Assembly: GCA_036365145.1 (NCBI GenBank)
Contig: JAEOAD010000052.1
Coordinates: 16,475,501-16,539,500 of the forward strand
Direction of reading: 5' to 3'
Source of the DNA: Orientallactaga sibirica
Taxonomy: Eukaryota > Chordata > Mammalia > Rodentia > Dipodidae
Length of the DNA stretch: 64,000 nucleotides
Shown piece by piece: positions 23,775-33,444 of the stretch. The notes under the pieces are model-generated. The model ran no database searches. It worked only from the letters and a program-made list of their open reading frames with translations, and was not told the origin of the DNA. How positions within the stretch are numbered: the first letter of the stretch is position 1; the number at the start of each line of letters is the position of its first letter. A program made the translations under genes and the position numbers.

Positions 23775-23988
23775 TTTTTAAAGATTTTATTTTTATTTAT
23801 TTGTTAGAGGGAAAGAGAGAGAGAGAGAGGGAGAATGGGTGCACCAGGGCCTCTAGCTATTGCAAATGAACTCCAGATGCATGCGCCCCCTTGTGCATCT
23901 GGTTTACATGGGTGCTAGAGAATTGAACTGGGGTCCTTAGGCTTCACAGGCAAATGCCTTAACCACTAAGCCATCTCTCCAGCCCCTG
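23775..23988 (-). mobile_element. DIP SINE
   Basis: 'tttatttatttgttagaggg' tail to 'gccatctctccagcccc'. Confidence 0.88.
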
Positions 23989-23989
23989 T

Positions 23990-24115
23990 TTTTGTTTTTT
24001 TTGAGGTAGAGTCTCACTCTAGCCCAGGCTGACCTAGATCTCACTCTGTATTCCCATACTGGCCTCAAACTCTCAGCAATCCTCCTACCTCTGCCTCCCA
24101 AGAATTGACCATACC
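23990..24115 (-). mobile_element. B1-type SINE, truncated
   Basis: 'ttgaggtagagtctcactct' to 'ctgcctcccaag', about 90 bp from exon 8. Confidence 0.8.
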
Positions 24116-24203
24116 CATAATGAGCTTCTTTCCCTTTGGGTGAGAAAAGTACATACCCATACCTATTCCCGTGACAGAAGGGCCCAGAAGGAAGGCTAAC
24201 TCA

Positions 24204-24377
<174 letters not shown>

Positions 24378-24569
24378 TTATAATTTATGGTCCCTGATGA
24401 CCTGGATGGTTTGTTCAAGTCATGCCAGCAAAACCTCAAGTACAGTGGCCTCAGCCTGGATTCTTAGAAATTTTATCAGTAGAGGCAAATTAAAGGCCAA
24501 TTAGATAAAATACAAGTCAATCATCTGGATGCTGAAACCAAAGAGTGTTGTAGAAGTTACCAAGTAAAG

Positions 24570-24722
24570 GTAGACATGGTAGTGCACACCTGCGAGCCCA
24601 GCACTTGGGAGGTAGAAGCAGAAAGATCAGAAGTTCAAGCCCAGCCTCAGCTACCTAACAAGTTTTAGGCTATATGAGCCTATATCAGCTATATGAGACC
24701 CTGGCTCAAAAAAAAAAAAAAG
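24570..24722 (+). mobile_element. B1-type SINE, diverged
   Basis: 'gtagacatggtagtgcacacc' to 'accctggctc' and an A tail. Confidence 0.75.
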
Positions 24723-24811
24723 GCACCCACAAAGAGTTTTCAAGTGCAACAAACCCTAGGACTTTGCACCAAACCCTTTAAAGATAGGAACAGATCCTCT
24801 AAAGATAATAT

Positions 24812-24900
24812 TAGGAGCTGAGGAGATAACTCAGTCAGTAAAGTGGTTGCCTTACAGAATGAGGAACTGAATTGGTCACCAGAACCCACATTTAAAAGCT
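24812..24900 (+). mobile_element. Old B2/B3-type SINE fragment
   Basis: 'gagctgaggagataactcag' and 'caccagaacccaca'. Confidence 0.55.
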
Positions 24901-24906
24901 CAGCAT

Positions 24907-25125
24907 GGGGCTGGAAAAATGGCTCAGCAGTTAAGGTGCTTGTCTGCAAAGCCTAACAATCCGAGTTTGATTCTCCAGTACCACATAGAGGCAGAAGCAC
25001 AAAGTGGTACATGCATCTGGAGTTTACAGCAGTTAGAGGCCCTGGTGCACCCATTCTCTGTCTGTCTCTCTTCTCTCTGTCTCTGTCTGCTTGCAAATAA
25101 ATAAAATAAAAATTCTTTTTAAAAA
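24907..25125 (+). mobile_element. DIP SINE
   Basis: 'ggggctggaaaaatggctcag' to 'aaataaataaaataaa'. Flanking direct repeat 'aaaagctcagcatgg' at 24895-24909 and about 25124-25138. Confidence 0.88.
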
Positions 25126-25138
25126 AGCTCAGCATGGT

Positions 25139-25303
25139 AGCCGGGCATGGTGGCACATGCCTTTAATCACAGCATTCAGGAGGCAGAGGTAGGAGGATTG
25201 TCGTGAGTTCGAGACCTCCCTGAGATTACATAGTGAATTCCAGGTCAGCCTGAGCTACAGTGAGACCATACCTCAAAAAAAACAAAGAAAGAAAGAAAGA
25301 AAG
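25139..25303 (+). mobile_element. B1-type SINE
   Basis: 'agccgggcatggtggcac' to 'accatacctcaaaaa', inserted at the DIP target duplication; 'aaagctcagca' recurs at 25300. Confidence 0.85.
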
Positions 25304-25382
25304 CTCAGCACAGGGTAGTACTATTTTGTTTTTGTTTTTTTTTAGATGGGGGGGTTAAAATTCTTTTATTTAAAAATATTTT

Positions 25383-25512
25383 TTAGGCAGGTTCTCACTG
25401 TAGCCCAAGCTGACCTGGAATTCTATCTGTAGCCCAGGTTGGCCTTGAATTCATGATGATATTACTCTACCTCCTGAGTACTGAGATTATAGGCATGGGC
25501 AACCACACCTGA
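25383..25512 (-). mobile_element. B1-type SINE, diverged
   Basis: 'ggcaggttctcactgtagcc' to 'gcaaccacacctg'. Confidence 0.75.
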
Positions 25513-25639
25513 TTCTGAAATCCCAGTGCTAGGAAGACAGAAGCAGGAGGAGGAACCATGGGGCTCACTGGCCAGATAGTATACCCTGATTGATTGTGTT
25601 CCATGCCAACAAGAGACCCTTTCTCAAAACAAAAACTGG

Positions 25640-25795
25640 AGCCAGTTGTGGTGGCACACACCTTTAATCCCAGCTCTCAGGAAGTAGAAGTAGGAGGATC
25701 ACTATGAATTTGTGGTCACCCTGAGACTACAGAGTAAATTCCACGTCAGCCTGGGCTAGAGTGAGACCCTACCTTGAAAAACACCCCCAAAAAAG
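25640..25795 (+). mobile_element. B1-type SINE
   Basis: 'gagccagttgtggtggcac' to 'accctaccttgaaaaac'; a degenerate B1-like stretch precedes it from 25513. Confidence 0.83.
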
Positions 25796-25799
25796 TGGT

Positions 25800-26584
25800 G
25801 TATAGTATTCCTGAAGAGCAGCACCCAAGGTTGTCCTCAGGACCACTTACACACACATTAATAGTAATAATAATAAATAATAATATTATTACTATAAATA
25901 CTTGGAATTTCTCATCTTTTGTCTCTTCCAGAATGACAGTATTAGTATTAAGCAGCTCATGTTCATTTAAATGGACAAGAATCTTACTTTTAAATTCCAC
26001 TAACTGTATTCATTCAGCAAGTATTTATTGAGTGACTAATATATGTCAGGCATTTTTGTAGATGCTGCTGGAAAAAAACTACTGAAAAGTCATAATCTCT
26101 GTCTAGGTCAGAGACAGATAAGCAAGTACCAGTGATATAAGGAAAGACCAAAATAAGCACAGGGTGCTATAAAACCAATAACAAGAACATTTTTTCTTCT
26201 TTAAGCAGAAGGCCTTGACCTTGGGAGACCAGGGAAGGCACATCTGAAGGGATAACATCAGCTTTTCCACCTGAGATGTGGATGGATAAGAGTTAATCAG
26301 GCGACAATGAGCAGAGATATTTCTGGGGAGAGGAAATGGTATATAGGAAGACATAGAGGCAAGGCAGAAAGGTGTCTGGGGAAAATACATCAGTTTAGAT
26401 GGGAGACACAAGGCAAGAATGGTTAGAGATGAGACTGAATTAGCAGCAGGGCCTTATCAAGCTGGGAATTTAAAGTACTATCCAGAAGTCAGTGGGGTTT
26501 CACTAAAGGTGTTAAGCAGGGAAGGAAAATGATTAATACAAACCCTGTGTAGAAAGGTCACTCTAACAACTCATACAAAAACAA
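25800..26584. other. DRC1: DRC1 intron 7, unique sequence
   Basis: AT-rich start with (TAA)n at 25865-25890. No family or coding sequence recognised. Confidence 0.5.
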
Positions 26585-26587
26585 CTA

Positions 26588-26810
26588 GATGGACTGGAAA
26601 GATTGCTTAGTGGTGAAGGCGTTTGCCTGCAAAGCCAAAGGATCCCGGCTCTACTCTCCAGGACCCACATAAGCCAGATGCACAAGGGGCACATATATCT
26701 GGAGTTCATCTGCAGTGGCTGGAGGCTCTGGCGCACCCATTCTCCCCCACCACCACCACTGCCTTTTTATCTCTCTCAAATAAATAAATAAAATATATTA
26801 GAAAAAAAGA
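26588..26810 (+). mobile_element. DIP SINE
   Basis: 'gactggaaagattgcttagtg' to 'aaataaataaataaaa'; CCACCACC replaces part of the CT tract. Confidence 0.86.
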
Positions 26811-26824
26811 AGAAGAAAAACAAT

Positions 26825-26940
26825 TAGAGAGGTTGGGAACACATACCTGTAATCTCAGTACTTAAGAGGCTGAGGTGGGAGGATTGTGAGTTCTAGACCA
26901 ACCTAAACTATATAGTGAGATCCTCAATATAAATTAACTA
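26825..26940 (+). mobile_element. B1-type SINE, very diverged
   Basis: 'cacatacctgtaatctcagt' to 'tagtgagatcctc'. Confidence 0.6.
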
Positions 26941-26949
26941 ATTAATTAA

Positions 26950-27186
26950 TTTTTAAAATATATTTTATTTACATACTTGTAATCAGAAAGATATAGACAC
27001 AGAGAGAAAGAGAGAGACAGAGAGAGAGAGAGTGAGTATGGGAGTGCCAGGGCATCTAGTCACTACAAACTCCAGATGCATGCACCACCTTGTGCATCTG
27101 GTTTACATGGGTACTGGTGAATCAAATCTGGGTCATTAGGTTTTACAAGCAAGTGCTTTAACTGATGACCCATTTCTCTAGGCCCC
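26950..27186 (-). mobile_element. DIP SINE
   Basis: Reverse copy with (GA)n from 26999; ends 'acccatttctctaggcccc'. Confidence 0.84.
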
Positions 27187-27194
27187 CAAAATAC

Positions 27195-27368
27195 TTTATT
27201 TATTTATGAGGAGTGACGAGGGACTGGGTGTGCCAGAGCCACTTATCATTGCAAACACTGCATGCACCACTTTGTGCATCTGCTTTACATGGGTACTGGG
27301 GAATCAAACCTGGGTCTTTAGGCTTCACAGGCAAATGCCGTAACCAGTAAGCAATCTTTCCAGCCCCC
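27195..27368 (-). mobile_element. DIP SINE
   Basis: Second reversed copy immediately after; ends 'gcaatctttccagcccc'. Confidence 0.83.
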
Positions 27369-27718
27369 ACTAATTCATTTTTTCAAAGATTATAGATACC
27401 AATAAGGCTGAAGGTAGGGGAAACATACCTGCTAGCATGCTTCTGCCTTTTCTGAGTGGAAGATAGCAATGTAGATCTCTCACAAGCTTTCTTCCTTTAG
27501 GAAGTATTCCTCCTCCTCTAGGCTACAAACTCTTGTCAAGGAATCCACAGATGAAGTGATTTTAAGCACCTCTTACATATACCCCCTCAGGGTCATCCTC
27601 AAAGAAAACTGGCTAGGAGGTGATACAGAGGAGGAAGAGACAGGAGACTAGAAGAAAGTTTTGGCTCAGCCTGGTCTACACATCAAGGCCTATTCTCAAT
27701 AACAACAAAAATTGTCTC
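27369..27718. other. DRC1: DRC1 intron 7, unique sequence
   Basis: Nothing recognised in about 350 bp. Confidence 0.5.
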
Positions 27719-27719
27719 A

Positions 27720-27855
27720 TGTCCAGGTGTGGTGGTGCATGCCTTTAATCCCAACATTTTGGAAGCCAAGGTAGGAGGATCACTATGAGTTCAAGGCTAT
27801 CCTGAGACTACATAGTGAATTCCACATCAGCCTGAGATAGAGTGAGACCCTACTG
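27720..27855 (+). mobile_element. B1-type SINE
   Basis: 'gtccaggtgtggtggtgcat' to 'gagtgagaccctact'. Confidence 0.83.
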
Positions 27856-27954
27856 TTATATATTATCATATATAAAATATTTATCATATAGCATTATGTT
27901 ATCAATTCCTTATAGTTGTATACTCATGTTGTTTTAATACTTTTTGCTATTATA

Positions 27955-28740
27955 AAATAGTGCTAGAACTCAAAGTCTAAGCTACTCAGAAGCAAACAAC
28001 CTGACATGATGCTCACACAGTGCAATAGTGTCACACAGCCATGGTGGATAACCAACTGCTCTGGGATTGGCTAACAGATCCACTCAGTGGGAAGGAAACC
28101 ATATCTAGAACTGGAAAACAAGTCTGAATCATATGCAGACAATGATTTTGCTTTCCAATGTCAAACTCCCACTAATCTTGGGCTAGAAAAGGGTCTACAC
28201 CCTTTAAATTCTCTCTAAATTAATAATTGTTATCCCATTTAACGGGTGGTGACTTCACTCTCCATTGGAGATTCTGCTTCTCTTTTTCAGATGGAAGTGG
28301 GACCTGACCCAGTGCACTTCACCCTGCCCCAGATGAAACCACAGAGGAATTATGGAAATGAGCAAGAGTGCTGCTTTCTCAGTGAACCTGATATTAGCAC
28401 AAGGGTGATGGAGATAAACACTGAGGACACCCAACACCTACCAAAGCAGAGATCCAGAGGCTCCTAAGAGCCCATTCTGAAGTAGACTTTAAATGTACCC
28501 AACATGGCTCAGGGAATTTTGCAGAAGAGGAGGCAGAAAGATTGTAGGAGCCACAAGTTGGGACATTATGCACAGAGACATTGCCTCTCCCCCATAACTG
28601 ACTGCAGCCCCACAATGCATGACCTGCATTCCCAACAAGGAAGGCCTCTTCAGAAAAGGGGCAGGGATGAGGGAAAGGATAGTACCAACATGTGTTGTTT
28701 ACATACTAAGCATGTCCATATCTAATAAAAATAAATTTAA
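27955..28740 (+). mobile_element. L1 3' UTR of an older subfamily
   Basis: Follows the same order of blocks as the other L1 UTRs here: 'gtgcaatagtg', 'ccaactgctctgggattgg', 'tctctttttcagatgg'. It is much diverged and has private insertions; frame fragments are not genes. Ends 'taataaaaataaat'. Confidence 0.65.
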
Positions 28741-28819
28741 AAATAATGTTAGCATATAAATTATATAGAAAACTTTGGGAGTTATTTATTTTGACACTAT
28801 CTCACTGTGTAGCATATAT

Positions 28820-29014
28820 ATATATTTGTTTTTTGTTTTTGTTTTTGTTTTTGTTTGTTTGTTTGTTTGTTTGTTTGTTTGTTTTGGTTTTTCGAGGTAG
28901 GGTGTCACTCTGGCTCAGGCTGACCTGGAAGTAACTGTGTAGTCTCAGGGTGGCCTTGAACTCACCTCTGCCTCCCGAGTGCTGGGATTAAAGACATGCG
29001 CCATCACATCCAGC
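28820..29014 (-). mobile_element. B1-type SINE with (TTTG)n
   Basis: T-rich tail of TTTTG/TTTG repeats (28825-28885), then reversed B1 lacking the usual 'gcgatcctcctac' segment. Confidence 0.85.
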
Positions 29015-29143
29015 TTTTTTCAAGGTAGGGTCTCACTCTAGTCCAGGCTGACCTGGAATTCACTATGTAGTCTCAAGGTGGCCTTGAACTCACCTCTGCC
29101 TCCCGAGTGCTGGGATTAAAGACATGCGCCATCACACCCAGCT
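29015..29143 (-). mobile_element. B1-type SINE, tandem duplicate of the previous one
   Basis: Shares the same private deletion and 'aaagacatgcgccatcaca' variant with 28820-29014. Confidence 0.82.
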
Positions 29144-29330
29144 TGTATTCTAGGCTGGCCTCAAACTCACCATGTAGCCCAAGATTTCCTCAATTTCGTG
29201 GCAATCCTCCTGCCTCAACTCCCAAGTGCTGGTATTACAGGAAAAGTGCCACCACACTAGGCAAATATATTTTTTTCTCTTGTAGTACTGGAGACTGAAA
29301 TGAGGCCTTCTCACATGCTAAGCAAGCAGT
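29144..29330 (-). mobile_element. B4-type (B1 plus ID) SINE, old
   Basis: Diverged reversed B1 followed by ID-like 'cacatgctaagcaagcag'. Confidence 0.55.
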
Positions 29331-29590
29331 TTTGGGGGAGGAAATGACACATCTGAAGGCATGAAGGCAAGGGAGAGAGGTGTCTGTGGAAACAGACACC
29401 TGCTTAACATAGTGACACCCCATTGATTTCTGGATAGTGCTTTAAATTCTCAGCTTGGTAAGGCTCAGCTACTCAGTCTGCTTCATCTCTAACTAAACTA
29501 TATCCAGCCCTGTTTACTTAAGTTAGTTTCTTTGTTGTGATATGACTAGGCCAAAGGTTCTCAGTAAATGGCTTTTCAAAAGTAATTCAT

Positions 29591-29747
29591 AGCCGGACAT
29601 GGTGGCTCATGCCTTTAATCCCAGCACTCGGGAGGCAGAGGTAAGAGGATCACCATGAGTTCGAGTCACCCTGAGACTACATGGTGAATTCCAGGTCAGC
29701 CTGAGCTAGAGTGAGACCCTACCTTGGAAAACCAAAAAAAAAAAAAA
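29591..29747 (+). mobile_element. B1-type SINE
   Basis: Full copy with 13-bp target duplication 'aaaagtaattcat' at 29578-29590 and 29746-29758. Confidence 0.9.
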
Positions 29748-29871
29748 AAGTAATTCATGGTCTATGTTCCCTCTGGCCAAGAGTACAAGTCCTTACTGCC
29801 CCGGGCCCTGTCAAGCACCGAGCATCATGCAGGATGGGCTCTAGAGAAAGTGCTTGGAGTTTGGCAGGAAG

Positions 29872-29976
29872 CTGACAGGAGAGAGAAAGAGGCAGAGAGA
29901 GAAAGAGAGAGAATCAAACCATGGTCCTTTGGCTTTGCAGGCAAGCGCCTTAACCGCTAAGCCATCTCTCCAGCCC
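29872..29976 (-). mobile_element. DIP SINE, internally deleted
   Basis: GA-rich tail joined directly to 'cctttggctttgcaggcaag' and the reversed head. Confidence 0.8.
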
Positions 29977-30125
29977 AGTAGTGTAGTGCACACCTTTAAT
30001 CTCAGCACTTGGGAGACAGAGATAGGAGGATTGCTATTAGTTCAAGCGCAGCCTGAGACTACATAGTGAATTCCAGGTCAGCCTTAGCTAGAGCGAGACC
30101 CTACTTAAGGAAAGAAGAAGAAGAA
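29977..30125 (+). mobile_element. B1-type SINE
   Basis: 'agtagtgtagtgcacacc' to 'gcgagaccctact', GAAGAA tail. Confidence 0.8.
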
Positions 30126-30129
30126 AAAA

Positions 30130-30446
30130 AAGCAAGCAAGACTGGGCAGAAGAGGTGGTGGAAAGAATGTAAGAGCAAAGGAATGGTAGGACTCCTTACA
30201 ATGCACTCTTCCCAACACAAAATGGCCTGGATATCCATGACCTCGCAGTGCCTGCCATTATCTACACAAGACCATCATAATAGGAGGAAAACATGATGAG
30301 AACAAAATAAAAGAGACTGATTGAGAGGGGAAGGGGATATGATGGAGAGTGGAGTTGCAAAGCGGAAAGTGTGTGGGGGACTATCATGGTTTATTGTCTA
30401 TAATTGTAGAAGTTGCTAATAACAAAATTTTTAATTAAAAAAAGAA
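30130..30446 (+). mobile_element. L1 3' end, 5'-truncated
   Basis: Last about 310 bp of the L1 UTR ('gtggaaagaatgtaagagc' to 'tattgtctataattg'). Confidence 0.82.
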
Positions 30447-30449
30447 AGA

Positions 30450-30599
30450 CGGGATAGAGAGATGATTTAGCAGTTATGGCACTTGTCTGCAAAGCCAAAG
30501 GACCTAGGTTGGATTCCCCAGTACTCACATAAAGCCAGATGCTCAAGGTGGTGCATGTATCTGGAGTTCATTTATAGCCACTGAAGGTCCTAGCATGCC

Positions 30600-30648
<49 letters not shown>

Positions 30649-30690
30649 TCTCTTCCTCTTTCTCTCTCAAATAAATAAATTTAAAAAACA
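30450..30690 (+). mobile_element. DIP SINE with long (CT)n
   Basis: 'gggatagagagatgatttag' head; CT tract about 65 bp, followed by a GGAA-rich purine stretch to 30780. Confidence 0.85.
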
Positions 30691-30847
30691 GAAAGAGAGA
30701 AAAAGGAAGGAAGAAAGGAAGAAAGAGAAAAGGATGGAGAGGAAGGGAAGAAGGGGAAGGAAAGGAAGAGAAAAACCAAACAAGCAAAGGAGAAAGAATG
30801 AAAGAGAAAGAACAGAAATGGAGAATGGAAGAATATAAAAAATAGCT

Positions 30848-31062
30848 GGGGGCTGGGGAGATGGCTTAGCAGTTAAGGCGCCTGCCCGCTAAGCTTAAGA
30901 ACGTCAGTTCCAATCTCCAGGTCCCACGTTTAGCCAGATGCAGTGACACAAGGGCGCAATGCCACACTTGCCCACAAGGGATTTCGTTCGCAATAGCTGA
31001 GAGACTGTTGGTGCACCCATCTCTGTCTCCCTCTCCCTCTGTCTCTCTGAAAAAAAAAAAAA
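30848..31062 (+). mobile_element. DIP SINE, 'cccacaaggg' subfamily
   Basis: 'ctaagcttaagaacgtcagt' variant head and 'cttgcccacaagggatttcg'; the GGGGGCGC of the CTCF-like core is deleted here. Confidence 0.85.
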
Positions 31063-31215
31063 AAAAGCCGGGTGGTAGCTTATGCCTATAGCCCCAGCAT
31101 TCAAGAGGTTAAGGTAGTTCAAGGCCAACCTGGACAAAAAATAAGCATCAAGTCAGCCTGGGAGAGAGTGAGACTTTGCCTCAATAAAACAAAAATAAAT
31201 AAATAAAAATAATTT
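31063..31215 (+). mobile_element. B1-type SINE, short
   Basis: 'agccgggtggtagcttatgc' to 'actttgcctcaataaaa'. Confidence 0.72.
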
Positions 31216-31244
31216 TAAATTTACAGCCAAAAAATAAAATAAAA

Positions 31245-31362
31245 TTATAGTCAAGTCTATAATTCCAGCACTTGGAAGCTGGAGGCAAGAGGAATATGAG
31301 TTCAAGGTCATTTTTGGCTATACAGCAAGTTCAAGGCCGCATGTGCTACATGAGGCCCTATC

Positions 31363-31396
<34 letters not shown>
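31245..31396 (+). mobile_element. B1-type SINE with A32 tail
   Basis: 'tataattccagcacttggaa' to 'gaggccctatcgc', then an A tract of over 30 bases ending about 135 bp from exon 7. Confidence 0.75.
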
Positions 31397-31399
<3 letters not shown>

Positions 31400-31492
31400 A
31401 AGAAAGCAGGTAGTAACTATATGGTGAATAGCTGCCTCTGTGACACTATTAGCAGTGACTAAGATGAGACACTCAGAGGCATTCACCAACTA

Positions 31493-31654
<162 letters not shown>

Positions 31655-31780
31655 CTACAGAAACAGGGAGACAGAGAAATTAGGGACCACCTATTGCCTG
31701 GCTCAGTGCTTCAGGTGGCCTGACCAGCATGACACAATGGAAGGCATAGAAGTCTCATGATTAGAGAAATCTTGTGTCCT

Positions 31781-31945
31781 AGCCGGGCGTGGTGGCGCAC
31801 GCCTTTAATCCCAGCACTTGGGAGGCAGAGGTAGGAGGATTGTTGAGAGTTCGAGGCCACCCTGAGACTACATAGTTAATTCCAGGACAGCCTGGACCAG
31901 AGTGAGACCCTACCTCGCAAAACCAAAAAAAAAAAAAAAAAAAAA
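31781..31945 (+). mobile_element. B1-type SINE
   Basis: Young-looking full copy with 15-bp target duplication 'agaaatcttgtgtcc' at 31766-31780 and 31946-31960. Confidence 0.92.
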
Positions 31946-32072
31946 AGAAATCTTGTGTCCTTCAAAAGTCAGAGTGCCAAAGCTTTGAGCTCAGAGATAA
32001 TGGCTTATATAGCTTAGCAGCATCCTTACTCCATAATTTGTAGAGGCATGTTCCATTAAAAAAAGGAGCTAT

Positions 32073-32289
32073 TGGGCTGGAGAGATGGCTTAGCAGCTAA
32101 AGTGCTTGTCTGCAAAGCCAAAGGACCCAGGTTCGATTCCCCAGGACCCATGTAAGCCAGATGCACAAGGGGGCACATGCATCTGGAGTTTGCAGTGGCC
32201 GAGGGCCCTGGTGCACCCATTCTCTCTCTCTCTCTACCTATTTCTCTCTCTCTCTCTCAAATAAATAAATAAATAAAATTAAAAAAAAA
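32073..32289 (+). mobile_element. DIP SINE
   Basis: Full copy; flanking 'aaaaaaaggagctat' direct repeats at 32058-32072 and 32289-32301. Confidence 0.9.
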
Positions 32290-32301
32290 AAAAGGAGCTA
32301 T

Positions 32302-32725
32302 CAGTTTGGCTAAAGAAGCTTCTCTTTTCAGATGGAAGTGACCTCCGGATGACTCAAAAGGCACCATAGTGCTGAGAAGTGACAGAGGAGTGCTCAGTAC
32401 TGAAACATCTCTATCACACCTTCCAAGGCTCAGGGTCCATTGCAGAAGAGGTAGCCGAAGGAAGGCTAGGACTCTTTGTAATACACTCTTCCAGACACAA
32501 AATGGCCTGGGTATCCATGACCTCACAGTGCCTAGCACTACCTACACATGACCCTCATAACAGGAGGAAAAGATAATGACATCAAAATAAAAGAGAGACT
32601 GATTGAGAGGGGGTTAGGGATATGATGAAGAATGGAGTTGCAAAGGGGAAACTGAGATAGGGGAGGAAATTATCATGGTTTATTGTCTATAATTATGGAA
32701 GTTATCAATAAAAAAAAGAAAGAAA
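32302..32725 (+). mobile_element. L1 3' end, 5'-truncated
   Basis: Starts at 'tttggctaaagaagcttctc', runs to 'gaagttatcaataaaaaaaa'. Confidence 0.85.
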
Positions 32726-32861
32726 CAAGACACCTGGGGGAAGAAGGGGGGAGCTATCTGGCCTTTACATTGCTTAAAAAAAAAAACTGTGTCTTAGAGA
32801 AGACACTTCTTTGTTCTTTACACCTCTTCAATACTCTCACACTGCTTTTAAAATGTGTTTT

Positions 32862-33015
32862 GGGCTGGAGAGATGCCTTAGCTGTTAAGATGCTTGTCTA
32901 CAAAACCAAAGGACCCAAGTTCCCAGGTGGTTTCCCAGGACCCACATAAGCCAGATGCACAAAGTGATGCATGCATCTGGAGTTCATTTGCAGTGGCTGA
33001 AGACCCTGGCATGCC

Positions 33016-33063
<48 letters not shown>

Positions 33064-33275
33064 CCTCCCTCCCTCCCTCCCTCCTTCCCTCCCTGTCTTT
33101 TTTTTTTTTTTTTTGGTTTTTCAAGGTAGGGTCTCACTCTAGCTCAGGCTGACCTGGAATTAACTATGTAATCTCAGGGTGGCCTTGAACTCACAGCAAT
33201 CCTCCTACCTCAGCCTCCCAAGTGCTGGGATTAAAGGCATGCACCACACGCCTGGCTACTCTCAAATGAATTTAT
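32862..33275 (+). mobile_element. DIP SINE split by a B1
   Basis: DIP head to (CT)n/(CTCC)n at 33020-33092, then a reversed B1 (33093-33262). The DIP tail 'ctctcaaatgaatttat' follows. Confidence 0.82.
33093..33262 (-). mobile_element. B1-type SINE inside a DIP
   Basis: T17 tail then 'ggtttttcaaggtagggtct' to 'cacacgcctggct'. Confidence 0.88.
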
Positions 33276-33299
33276 AAAAAAATTTAAAAATGTGTCTTA

Positions 33300-33435
33300 A
33301 AGCTTGGCATGGTGGCACACGCATGTAATACCAGCACTTGAAAGGCAAAAGCAGGAAGATCATTGCCAATATAATGCCATCTTGGTCCACATAGTGAGTT
33401 CCAGGCAAGCCAGGGCTACACATAGTACTCAAAAA
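33300..33435 (+). mobile_element. B1-type SINE, diverged
   Basis: 'agcttggcatggtggcacac' to 'gggctacacatag'. Confidence 0.72.
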
Positions 33436-33444
33436 CAGATTGAC

